Assembly: GCA_026988445.1 (NCBI GenBank)
Contig: JALSLF010000596.1
Span: forward strand, 1 to 6,440
Direction of reading: 5' to 3'
DNA from: Bacteroidales bacterium
GTDB lineage: Bacteria > Bacteroidota > Bacteroidia > Bacteroidales > NBLH01
DNA length: 6,440 nucleotides
Below, piece by piece: positions 1-6,440 of this stretch (positions are counted from its first letter, which is position 1; each line of letters begins with the position of its first letter). The translations under genes were made by a program, and so were the position numbers. Under the pieces are notes generated by a model. The model did no database searches, was not told the origin of the DNA, and saw only the letters and a program-made list of their open reading frames with translations.

Positions 1-12
1 ATTGATATCGTT

Positions 13-1230
13 TTATGCCCGTTTTAGCTTAAAACTCATCGATAAACCGGCTAACAAAATAGCAATTGTCATCCACCCAACTAAATTAAAGCCAAATAAG
101 CTTACTAATGCACCACCGGGTATTGAAAAAAACATTCCTAACGAAGTAATATTATTTTGAACAGCAATATAAACCGGTCGCTTATCCTCAGGAGCAATAA
201 TTAATATTAAATTACTGAAAGCTAATCGAAATCCATCGATTGCAGCTCCTGCAATAAAAAATACAAAGTAGTAATAATAAATATGATTGGCAATTACCGA
301 TAACACAATAGCAATAATAATTAGTAGATAGGAAAGAAGTACGATTAAACGGTTTCTTCCGGTAGATGAAAGTTTACCCCATAATAAATTACTCAGCATA
401 GCCCCTGCCATTTGTAAAGATATGATAGACCCAACATCTTTTCCTGATATACCAATTCTATCTTTTGCATTTAAAATGATAAAAGGAACAATAAACCAAA
501 AACTATAAGCAATTAGTCTGGAAATAATTTGCAGACGTAAATTTCTATCTGCTTTTAATAAAATTACCGCATTATGTATAAACTCACTAAATTTTCTTTC
601 TTTTTTTGAAACGTTTGTTTTAACATTCTCTTTAAAAAAAAGCATAAACGAAAAGCTAAAAGCCATAATTAAACCACTTACCAAAAAAATATAAGCAAAA
701 CTTGTGGGTGCTTGATAATTAGTTAAAAAATACGCTGAAATGCCTCCACTTAAAATTCCGGCAAATCCCGAAGCAAATTGTCTGCCCGCTAAAACCTTCC
801 CTCGATATTCTTTTGTAAAAGATTTTCCTAACAATTCTTGATAATAAACAGCACCAAATCCTGCTGAAAAAGAAAAAACAAACATACCGATTGCAAACAG
901 CAATAAAACAAATTGATGATTTTCGCTAAAAAAATAAATAATCAGCCCTAATGAAAACCAGGACAAGAAACGAAATACAAAAACACGTTTTAAAAAAGGC
1001 AATACCTTAACATAAGACTGTGCATGAAAAGCAGCATATAACTGCATTAATATAGCACCTCCCCTGAGTAGTGCAGAAAAAGTACCTACCAAAACATTGC
1101 TACCGCTAAAATAATGCACTATTAAAGGCAAAACCGTTGAAGGTTCGGCAATTGCCATAGCCCCGGCAAAAAAGAAGCCTTGTAAAATAAATTTTACACT
1201 GTTCGATTGTAAATTTGTATATCTCTCCAT
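13..1230 (-). CDS. MFS transporter, 12 transmembrane helices, substrate unknown
   Basis: This is an integral inner-membrane carrier of the major facilitator superfamily, expected to move a small solute by an ion-coupled or facilitated mechanism. The 405-residue product has about 12 hydrophobic segments, in two groups of six, split by a charged loop near residues 200-232 (with KKERK). That length and plan are normal for the family. The second half carries a motif A-like loop, WGKLSSTGRNR, near residues 284-294, and the first half has YRGKVLAGRQF at 142-152. No residue pattern identifies the substrate. A frame extension to a TTG at 1240-1242 exists, but that TTG lies inside a -7 promoter motif, so I use the ATG at 1228-1230. 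The gene is divergent from the BtpA-like gene across about 400 bases. The MFS assignment is firm and the substrate is open; a drug, sugar or peptide-fragment carrier are all possible. Confidence 0.88.
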   Translation of the reverse strand: MERYTNLQSNSVKFILQGFFFAGAMAIAEPSTVLPLIVHYFSGSNVLVGTFSALLRGGAILMQLYAAFHAQSYVKVLPFLKRVFVFRFLSWFSLGLIIYFFSENHQFVLLLFAIGMFVFSFSAGFGAVYYQELLGKSFTKEYRGKVLAGRQFASGFAGILSGGISAYFLTNYQAPTSFAYIFLVSGLIMAFSFSFMLFFKENVKTNVSKKERKFSEFIHNAVILLKADRNLRLQIISRLIAYSFWFIVPFIILNAKDRIGISGKDVGSIISLQMAGAMLSNLLWGKLSSTGRNRLIVLLSYLLIIIAIVLSVIANHIYYYYFVFFIAGAAIDGFRLAFSNLILIIAPEDKRPVYIAVQNNITSLGMFFSIPGGALVSLFGFNLVGWMTIAILLAGLSMSFKLKRA

Positions 1231-1239
1231 TATAGCCGA

Positions 1240-1247
1240 CAAAAGTA
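1240..1247 (-). promoter_or_regulatory. Bacteroidota -7 promoter element (TAnnTTTG) for the MFS gene
   Basis: Read on the minus strand, these bases are TACTTTTG, an exact match to the TAnnTTTG -7 consensus of Bacteroidota primary sigma factor promoters. The ATG at 1230 begins only nine bases past the element, so a transcript starting at the usual distance would have almost no leader. I see no TTG -33 element at the normal spacing. The nearest TTTTG, at 1275-1279, is about 27 bases upstream, which is too far. An 8-base motif in AT-rich DNA can occur by chance; its position beside the start is the main support. Confidence 0.5.
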
Positions 1248-1250
1248 AAA

Positions 1251-1271
1251 AAATATTTTATTAAAATATTT
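1251..1271. repeat. 21-base perfect palindrome, possible operator
   Basis: Two 10-base arms (AAATATTTTA and TAAAATATTT) flank a single central T. The palindrome sits three bases upstream of the -7 motif of the MFS gene, where a repressor or activator could bind. All bases are A or T, and the surrounding DNA is about 80% AT, so chance symmetry is a real alternative. No regulator gene is visible in the window. Confidence 0.4.
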
Positions 1272-1639
1272 AGTCAAAAGATAGAAATTTGCACGATTTT
1301 TGCTGTTAAATCATTACGTAAATATGTATGTCAACTTAAAGAAAATCAGATAGTTAAATAAATACTTTAATTGATTTGTGTAGTCTATTGGTTTTTATGT
1401 ATTTGCTATTGATTCTTGGAAAATTTCTATAATTTTATATATTTTGTAAAGTGTAATTTACTTTTTGGGGTTTTGTGTTTTATAATATATTGTATATCAA
1501 TGAATTAAAATTTGCGGTCTTAAAATTAATATTTGAAGTAAGAATTTAATTAAAAACGATTAACTTTTGGTATTCAATAAATTAATACAGTAATATATTT
1601 TTCTTTACATTTTTCTATAATACTTTACATTAATTTTTT
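1272..1639. other. AT-rich divergent intergenic region, no gene seen
   Basis: This region separates the divergent MFS and BtpA-like genes. Hand counting gives roughly 19% GC over 1261-1620, much lower than the flanking genes. It contains only tiny reading frames, such as an 11-codon one at 1397 with no ribosome binding site. I found no exact plus-strand TAnnTTTG; TACTTTAC at 1621-1628 is the nearest partial match upstream of the BtpA-like gene. There is no riboswitch, tRNA or stem-loop with a T-tract that I can support. It most likely holds the promoter of the BtpA-like gene and DNA that melts or bends easily. Confidence 0.5.
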
Positions 1640-2458
1640 ATGTCTAAAATATTAAAGTTCCAAGATAGGCTGAACGCAGAAAAAATGCTTATCGGGATGA
1701 TACATTTAGATGCCTTGCCCGGAACACCAAAAAATAAAAATAAGCCTCAATCTATTATCAATAAAGCCCTTAAAGAAGCTGAAATATATCAAAAGAGTGG
1801 CATTAATACGGTTTTGATTGAAAATATGCATGATTTGCCTTACCTGAACCAAACTGCCGGACATGAAATATCTACTTTGACAGCTATAACAGCCTATGAA
1901 ATCAAAAGAAAAACGGATTTATATTGTGGAATACAAATATTAGCCGGAGCCAATATAGCCGCTCTATCCGCTGCTCATAGCGCAAATGCTGATTTTATCA
2001 GAGCAGAAGCTTTTGTATTTGCTCATCTGGCGGATGAAGGATATATGGAATCTTCGGCGGCAGAACTTTTGCGTTTCCGAAAAAATATAGGCGCAGAAGA
2101 TATTTTAATTTTTACGGATATTAAAAAAAAACACAGTGCACATGCGATTACAAATGATGTGAGTATCTCAGAAACTGCCGAAGCAGCTGAATTTTTTTTA
2201 AGTGATGGAATTATCATTACGGGCTCATCTACCGGTAAAAAAGCAGATATTAATGAACTTAAATCGGTTAAACAAGCAGTAAGACTACCTGTTTTAATAG
2301 GCTCGGGTATTACAGATGAAAATATTCATGAATTTTATCCCTATGCCGATGCATTTATAATTGGTTCGTATTTTAAAGTAGATGGTAATTGGCAAAACCC
2401 ACCCGATGCAATCAGAATAAAACGGCTTATTAATACAATTAAATCACTTAATCAATAG
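1640..2458 (+). CDS. BtpA/SgcQ-family TIM-barrel protein
   Basis: This is a soluble, cytoplasmic 272-residue protein of the BtpA/SgcQ family, at the usual family length of about 260-280. Recognisable blocks in order are GMIHLDALPGTP (19-30), IENMHDLPY (60-68), the FIRAEAFVFAHLADEG strand (119-134), DIKKKHSAH (160-168), TGSSTG (194-199), VLIGSGIT (218-225) and GSYFKVDG (242-249). The glycine-rich blocks at 194-199 and 218-225 fit the phosphate-binding end of a (beta/alpha)8 barrel. BtpA in cyanobacteria is linked to photosystem I assembly or stability, and SgcQ lies in an E. coli sugar-related cluster; no general reaction is settled for the family. This host need not be photosynthetic, so that name should not be read as function. 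An in-frame TAA at 1631-1633 makes the ATG at 1640 the furthest possible upstream ATG start. No clear Shine-Dalgarno sequence precedes it. The family call is secure; the substrate is unknown. Confidence 0.87.
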   Translation: MSKILKFQDRLNAEKMLIGMIHLDALPGTPKNKNKPQSIINKALKEAEIYQKSGINTVLIENMHDLPYLNQTAGHEISTLTAITAYEIKRKTDLYCGIQILAGANIAALSAAHSANADFIRAEAFVFAHLADEGYMESSAAELLRFRKNIGAEDILIFTDIKKKHSAHAITNDVSISETAEAAEFFLSDGIIITGSSTGKKADINELKSVKQAVRLPVLIGSGITDENIHEFYPYADAFIIGSYFKVDGNWQNPPDAIRIKRLINTIKSLNQ

Positions 2459-2465
2459 TATAAGA

Positions 2466-2600
2466 ATGAGTTGCAGCTCTATTTGGCAATGCACCCATCC
2501 GCCCGCAACAATTTACAAATCCGAAACGTTCAAATGTCCAAAGGACAATTTGAAGTATATCAACCGGCTACCATCCACCAGTTACCGGTATTCACCCACC
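2466..2600. repeat. GC-shifted intergenic segment, possible dispersed-repeat remnant
   Basis: Hand counting gives 63 G+C in 140 bases (45%) over 2461-2600, compared with about 19% in the other large gap and clearly above the neighbouring genes. The plus strand is rich in C, with several CACC and CCACC runs. It contains a bulged hairpin (2529-2554) and short ACCGG/CCGGT arms at 2563-2567 and 2585-2589. The minus strand is open for about 40 codons, reading RFGFVNCCGRMGALPNRA among others, but has no suitable start, and its stop lies in the end of the BtpA-like gene. I read it as a non-coding insertion or repeat remnant. It occurs once here, so repetition is inferred and not seen. Confidence 0.35.
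2529..2554. repeat. Bulged hairpin between the BtpA-like gene and recG
   Basis: The left arm TTCAAATGTCC pairs with the right arm GGACAATTTGAA around an AAA loop, giving 11 base pairs with one bulged A at 2547. There is no T-tract after it on the plus strand, nor a convincing one on the minus strand, so an ordinary intrinsic terminator is unlikely. It could stabilise or end the upstream mRNA in another way, or belong to the surrounding repeat-like segment. Confidence 0.6.
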
Positions 2601-2653
2601 TACAATCAATAATCTTATTGTTAATAACTCCTTTAAAAATATCCTGAAAAAAA

Positions 2654-2667
2654 CTTTACGGGTAAAG
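2654..2667. repeat. Short palindrome upstream of recG
   Basis: CTTTAC and GTAAAG form perfect six-base arms around GG, 19 bases before the recG ATG. A two-base centre suits a DNA operator better than an RNA hairpin. It lies just upstream of the promoter-like TAATTTCG at 2678-2685. At this length, chance is a fair explanation. Confidence 0.25.
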
Positions 2668-2677
2668 CAAAACACCG

Positions 2678-2685
2678 TAATTTCG
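2678..2685 (+). promoter_or_regulatory. Near-consensus -7 promoter element at the recG start
   Basis: TAATTTCG matches TAnnTTTG at all but one fixed position (C for T). If it works as a -7 element, transcription would begin at or just inside the ATG at 2687, which would favour the in-frame GTG at 2714 as the real start. No -33 TTG is clear at normal spacing, so this is a weak call. Confidence 0.25.
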
Positions 2686-2686
2686 T

Positions 2687-4822
2687 ATGTTTTGTGTAAA
2701 ATACAGAGAAACAGTGCCAAATTTAACTATATACAGCGATATTACCTATTTGATGGGAGTTGGTCCTAAAAAAGCGGAAACCCTTCGCAAGGAGCTTAAT
2801 ATCGCCACAATTAAAGATTTATTATACTATTTTCCTTATAAACATATCGACCGTAGCCGGTTTCATAAAATTAATGAAATTGATGCAGAAATGCCGTATA
2901 TTCAAATAAAAGGGCGAATAGTAAGTTTTAGTTTACACGGACAAAAGTACAAAGAACGTTTGGTAGCCATATTTGCTGACGAAACAGGAAGTATAGAACT
3001 GTTATGGTTTAAAGGCATTAAGTGGATACAACAAAACTTAAAATCAAATAAAGAGTACATTGTTTTTGGAAAACCCGGTCGGTTTGGCAATAAAATCAAC
3101 ATAATCCACCCCGAAGTTGAAGAACCCGAACAAGCTGAAAAGCAGCTATCTACCGGACTGCAGCCTGTTTATTCAGTACCTGAAAAATTAAAAAAGAATT
3201 ACATTACTTCAAAAGTCATTAGTAAACTGATTATAAATGCCATAAAGTCATTACCGGGAAATATTCCGGAAACTTTACCTCCTTATTTAATCAATCAGCT
3301 TAAATTTATGCCGCTTAATACAGCAATTAAGCAAATGCATTTTCCTGATAATCAGGCCTTATTAAAAAATGCTATAGCGCGTTTAAAGTTTGAAGAACTG
3401 TTTTATATCCAAATTCATTTGCTAAAGCAAAAGTTAATTCGTAAGGAAAAATTTCGCGGGTTTGTATTCGAAAAGGTTGGTGATAAATTTAATAACTTCT
3501 ACCACAATAATTTACCTTTTGAACTTACCGGAGCACAAAAAAAGGTAATCAAAGAAATTCGTAAAGATTTAGGCTCGGGCAAACAAATGAATCGACTTTT
3601 GCAAGGTGATGTAGGTAGCGGGAAAACATTGGTTGCCTTAATGGTTATGCTCATAGCCATAGATAACGGCTATCAATGCAGTTTAATGGCACCGACCGAA
3701 ATTCTCGCAAAACAACACTACAATAGCATTACAAAAATGCTTGAAGGCTTGGGTGTGGGGGTACAACTTTTAACCGGCTCAACGAAAACTAAAGAGCGAA
3801 AACTCATACATAAGGGATTGATTAATAATGAGATTAACATTTTAATAGGTACACATGCACTTATTGAAGATACGGTTAAATTTTATAATCTTGGATTAGT
3901 TATTATTGATGAACAACACCGGTTTGGCGTGGCACAGCGAGCTAAACTATGGAAAAAAAACATATCACCTCCACATGTTTTGGTAATGACAGCTACCCCT
4001 ATTCCACGTACACTTGCCATGACTTTGTATGGTGATTTAGATGTTTCGATTATTGATGAACTCCCACCGGGTAGAAAACCGGTTAAAACAGTACACATGT
4101 TTGACTCTAAGCGCCTTAGGCTGTTTAGCTTTTTAAAAGAACAAATAAAAGCCGGCAGACAAGTATATATTGTGTACCCTTTAATTAAAGAATCGGAAAC
4201 GCTTGATTATAAAGATTTAGAAGACGGATATGAGAGTATAACACGTGCTTTTCCACCACCTGAGTACACCGTTGCGGTGGTTCATGGGCAGATGAAAGCC
4301 GATGAAAAAGAAAAAGCAATGCAGTTGTTTGTTAAAGGGCAAGCACAAATAATGGTTTCTACAACCGTTATAGAGGTTGGTGTAGATGTTCCTAATGCCA
4401 CGGTTATGGTTATTGAAAGTGCCGAAAAGTTCGGATTATCCCAATTACACCAGCTACGCGGGCGTGTAGGGCGCGGAGCAGAGCAATCTTGGTGCATATT
4501 AATGAGCTCCTATAAACTCTCAAATGAGGCGCGCAAACGAATTCAAACCATGGTTCAATCAACTGATGGCTTTGAAATTGCTGAAGTTGATTTAAAATTG
4601 CGCGGTCCCGGTGATTTGGAAGGTACACAACAAAGCGGTATCGCATTTAATTTAAAGCTCGCAAACTTAGCAAAAGATACCAAAATCCTTGAATTTGCAC
4701 GAAATAAGGCTATTGAAATATTAAAACAAGACCCGAAAATGGAAACGTTTGATAATAAGGTGATTGCCGAGCAATTAAAACAAAAAAGTATGCAAACTAT
4801 TCAATGGGGATTAATAAGTTAA
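2687..4822 (+). CDS. recG: ATP-dependent DNA helicase RecG
   Basis: RecG is a monomeric superfamily 2 DNA translocase that remodels stalled replication forks, D-loops, R-loops and Holliday junctions. The 711-residue product is complete; E. coli RecG has 693. A helix-hairpin-helix-like start (GVGPKKAETLRKEL, 24-37) is followed by the OB-fold wedge domain (about 70-145) that splits the fork. Helicase motifs are intact: Walker A GDVGSGKT (307-314), Ia APTEILAKQH (from 335), DEQH box (408-411), III TATPIPRT (435-442) and VI HQLRGRVGRG (588-597). The RecG-specific TRG region, GFEIAEVDLKLRGPGDLEG, is at 628-646. No key residue is missing. The start is uncertain: from ATG 2687 the protein has about nine residues more before the conserved core than the Bacteroidota RecG proteins I recall. 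GTG at 2714 (residue 10) fits that length, with AGAGA a few bases upstream. The gene stands alone, 228 bases after the BtpA-like gene. Confidence 0.97.
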   Translation: MFCVKYRETVPNLTIYSDITYLMGVGPKKAETLRKELNIATIKDLLYYFPYKHIDRSRFHKINEIDAEMPYIQIKGRIVSFSLHGQKYKERLVAIFADETGSIELLWFKGIKWIQQNLKSNKEYIVFGKPGRFGNKINIIHPEVEEPEQAEKQLSTGLQPVYSVPEKLKKNYITSKVISKLIINAIKSLPGNIPETLPPYLINQLKFMPLNTAIKQMHFPDNQALLKNAIARLKFEELFYIQIHLLKQKLIRKEKFRGFVFEKVGDKFNNFYHNNLPFELTGAQKKVIKEIRKDLGSGKQMNRLLQGDVGSGKTLVALMVMLIAIDNGYQCSLMAPTEILAKQHYNSITKMLEGLGVGVQLLTGSTKTKERKLIHKGLINNEINILIGTHALIEDTVKFYNLGLVIIDEQHRFGVAQRAKLWKKNISPPHVLVMTATPIPRTLAMTLYGDLDVSIIDELPPGRKPVKTVHMFDSKRLRLFSFLKEQIKAGRQVYIVYPLIKESETLDYKDLEDGYESITRAFPPPEYTVAVVHGQMKADEKEKAMQLFVKGQAQIMVSTTVIEVGVDVPNATVMVIESAEKFGLSQLHQLRGRVGRGAEQSWCILMSSYKLSNEARKRIQTMVQSTDGFEIAEVDLKLRGPGDLEGTQQSGIAFNLKLANLAKDTKILEFARNKAIEILKQDPKMETFDNKVIAEQLKQKSMQTIQWGLIS

Positions 4823-4875
4823 TTTACAATACGTTAATTACACTTTACTAAATTAAAAGTATTAATAAAATACAT

Positions 4876-4883
4876 TAATTTTG
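4876..4883 (+). promoter_or_regulatory. Bacteroidota -7 promoter element for the PPDK-like gene
   Basis: TAATTTTG is an exact match to TAnnTTTG and lies 46 bases before the ATG at 4930, a normal distance for a promoter with a leader of about 40 bases. It suggests that the PPDK-like gene is transcribed independently of recG. No TTG -33 box is visible at standard spacing. The whole recG to PPDK-like gap (4823-4929) shows no clear intrinsic terminator, only weak AT-rich inverted repeats. Confidence 0.5.
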
Positions 4884-4929
4884 TACCTTCATAAGCAATC
4901 ACTATTTATTGCAAATAGAGCATAAAATC

Positions 4930-6440
4930 ATGGAAAAAATCATAAATTTTAAGCTACGTGCCTTTTATCCTAATTATTTTTACTATAATTTTTTATTAAA
5001 CCATCAAGGCAATTTTCCGGTACACAAAATTGGTGAAGGATATCGCAATCCTATTATCGAATACGATACAGATAATACCACTCAGAGTAAAGAAATTAGA
5101 ATAGATTTTATAGACGCAGTTTTTTTACTAAGTAACACTAAACATCAGTCAATTAAATACATAAAGCTTTTAATTAAAGCAAGAGATAAAGACACAAAAT
5201 CCATAGAGCAATTAAAAATTCTGCAAACTGAGTTTTATTTGAAAAAACTCAATCAGTATAAAAACATTCAATTAACTGAAAATGAATATATTATTCCTTC
5301 TTTTTCTTCAAAAAAATACACAATAGAACAGATTAGTCATAAAGGAACTATTTTATTGATGCTTTCGCAAAAAGCCTATCCGGTTCCCGATTTCTGTATC
5401 ATCAGCGCAAAAGCATTTAAATTGAATGAAGAAAAAAAACGAAAAATTATTCATCAGGCAATTAATAATCTTCAAAACATGACCGGACAAAAACTCGGTT
5501 CGCAAGATGCACCTTTGGTATTTGCAATGCGCTGTGCCATGCCGGTTTATATACCGGGTTTGATGCCTACTTACCTAAATGTCGGGGTAACACAGCAAAC
5601 CTATGTTGCCTTAAAAAACCTGTACGGTTATCATGTTGCAGGAAAAATATATTTAAACAATTTACGTACCCTATATTATTTACTTTTTCCCGATAAACCC
5701 AAACCTGCTATTAGTAACCGTGCTCAGTATTTTACATTAGAACAAATTAACCGTAAAATCAATTTCTTCTACGAAGAAATTATGAATAAAGATGCTGCAT
5801 TATTAAATGACCCCTATTATCAAATAAATTTTTTTATCCGTCAAGCTGTATTGTTCTATGAAGAAAATGAATTACTCATCAATACATTTTTAAAAAATAA
5901 ACAGGCTTATCCGAGTTTTATTCTACAAAAAATGGTTTGGACGATACGCGACCAAGATTCCTATCCGGGTGTATTGTACAGTAGAAATTCTTATACAGGC
6001 GAAGGAATGCAAATAGAAAGTGTACGCAGTATTTTTGGTGAGGAAATCATGTCCGGCTCTGTTAATGCTGAAAACACGGATTTTAATAATGCTGAGGAGA
6101 TTAAAGAGCAATTTCCGGCAGCCTATCATTTTTTGCCAAAACTGAAATTGTTGGAAAAAGAAATTCGCTCACCTGCTACTATTGAATTTGCAGCGGAAAC
6201 TTTTGAGCATAAGAGTTTATTTGCCGTTTTACAACTCAACCGGTCTGAAATGAGCGGAAGAGCTATCTTATTGGCAGCGATAGAAATGTATCGCGAAAAG
6301 CAAATTAATGAAGCAGATGTGTTAAGTTTAATCCAAAGCTATCATTTAAAACAAATTTTTTCACCGACCATAGATGAAAAAAATCTTGATAAATTAAAAG
6401 CTTTTTGCAGGGGATTTGCGGTTTTACCACGCTCCGCAAT
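4930..6440 (+). CDS. Pyruvate phosphate dikinase-like protein, N-terminal part (runs off the window)
   Basis: Starting at ATG 4930 the frame stays open for 503 codons to the right edge, so the 3' end is missing. Residues about 130-450 align with the ATP-grasp nucleotide-binding region of pyruvate phosphate dikinase (PPDK), which phosphorylates a catalytic histidine on the way between pyruvate and PEP. Matches are SHKGTILLMLSQ then PVPDF (136-155; family GGKGANLAEM then PVPPGF), KLGSQDAPLVFAMRCAMP (family LVSVRSGA..SMPGMMDT, arginine at 201), PGLMPTYLNVGV (209-220), GVLYSRNSYTGEG (347-359), GEEIMSG (370-376) and TIEF (417-420). Residues 1-130 are an extension I do not recognise; PPDK usually reaches the KG motif near residue 22. 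Aligned to QTR in PPDK is QLN (435-437), so a nucleotide-binding arginine seems replaced. The swivelling phosphohistidine domain and the PEP/pyruvate barrel would lie beyond the edge. Homology is clear; activity as a true PPDK is doubtful. It may be a divergent PEP-utilising enzyme or a regulatory paralogue. Confidence 0.8.
   Translation, partial: MEKIINFKLRAFYPNYFYYNFLLNHQGNFPVHKIGEGYRNPIIEYDTDNTTQSKEIRIDFIDAVFLLSNTKHQSIKYIKLLIKARDKDTKSIEQLKILQTEFYLKKLNQYKNIQLTENEYIIPSFSSKKYTIEQISHKGTILLMLSQKAYPVPDFCIISAKAFKLNEEKKRKIIHQAINNLQNMTGQKLGSQDAPLVFAMRCAMPVYIPGLMPTYLNVGVTQQTYVALKNLYGYHVAGKIYLNNLRTLYYLLFPDKPKPAISNRAQYFTLEQINRKINFFYEEIMNKDAALLNDPYYQINFFIRQAVLFYEENELLINTFLKNKQAYPSFILQKMVWTIRDQDSYPGVLYSRNSYTGEGMQIESVRSIFGEEIMSGSVNAENTDFNNAEEIKEQFPAAYHFLPKLKLLEKEIRSPATIEFAAETFEHKSLFAVLQLNRSEMSGRAILLAAIEMYREKQINEADVLSLIQSYHLKQIFSPTIDEKNLDKLKAFCRGFAVLPRSA

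Noticed and set aside
1397..1432. An 11-codon hydrophobic mini-frame (MYLLLILGKFL) in the AT-rich gap.
   Set aside because: It is too short to distinguish from chance in about 80% AT DNA, with no Shine-Dalgarno sequence and no promoter motif at the right distance.
1640..2458. A photosystem I biogenesis role for the BtpA-like gene.
   Set aside because: That role is described for cyanobacterial BtpA. Nothing else here suggests photosynthesis, and the family is widespread in non-photosynthetic bacteria.
2529..2554. The bulged hairpin as an intrinsic terminator of the BtpA-like gene.
   Set aside because: It is followed by GTATAT and then C-rich DNA, without a T-run, so the intrinsic terminator pattern is not met.
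2456..2570. An open minus-strand frame of about 40 codons through the GC-shifted segment.
   Set aside because: It has no usable start near its beginning, and its stop lies in the 3' end of the BtpA-like gene. It fits a repeat remnant better than a gene.
2534..2647. A 37-codon plus-strand reading frame beginning MSKGQFEVYQ in the gap before recG.
   Set aside because: It overlaps the hairpin, has no ribosome binding site, and its second half is low-complexity Ile/Leu. I recognise no family and see no sign of selection for coding.
4842..4860. ACTTT/AAAGT inverted repeat after recG as a terminator.
   Set aside because: Only five AT-rich pairs with a nine-base loop and no T-tract; too weak to support.

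Overview
The window looks like ordinary chromosomal DNA from an AT-rich member of the Bacteroidota. The support is: coding DNA with low GC, intergenic DNA that falls to about 19% GC by hand count (1261-1620), weak or absent Shine-Dalgarno sequences, two exact matches to the Bacteroidota -7 promoter motif TAnnTTTG, and a RecG protein whose N-terminal part resembles Bacteroidales and Flavobacteria RecG as I remember them. I cannot name the genus.

Layout: (i) 13-1230, minus strand, a 12-helix major facilitator superfamily (MFS) transporter of unknown substrate. Its best start is the ATG at 1230, directly behind a -7 promoter motif. (ii) 1231-1639, a very AT-rich divergent intergenic region with a 21-base palindrome next to that promoter. 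(iii) 1640-2458, plus strand, a BtpA/SgcQ-family TIM-barrel protein. (iv) 2459-2686, a gap whose first 140 bases are about 45% GC and contain a strong hairpin. It may be a small dispersed repeat or mobile-element remnant. (v) 2687-4822, plus strand, the ATP-dependent DNA helicase RecG, complete with all helicase motifs. (vi) 4823-4929, a short gap with a second exact -7 motif. (vii) 4930 to the right edge, plus strand, the first 503 codons of a pyruvate phosphate dikinase (PPDK)-like protein. It has a long unrecognised N-terminal extension and apparent substitutions at nucleotide-binding positions.

The genes do not form an obvious pathway. The three plus-strand genes are separated by gaps of 228 and 107 bases, and the last has its own promoter motif, so a single operon is not required. 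RecG is a housekeeping DNA-repair gene. The BtpA-like and MFS genes are divergently arranged around an AT-rich control region, which might reflect shared regulation but does not prove it. I see no tRNA, rRNA, CRISPR array, transposase, toxin-antitoxin pair or phage gene. The least ordinary items are the divergent PPDK-like protein and the GC-shifted hairpin segment upstream of recG.
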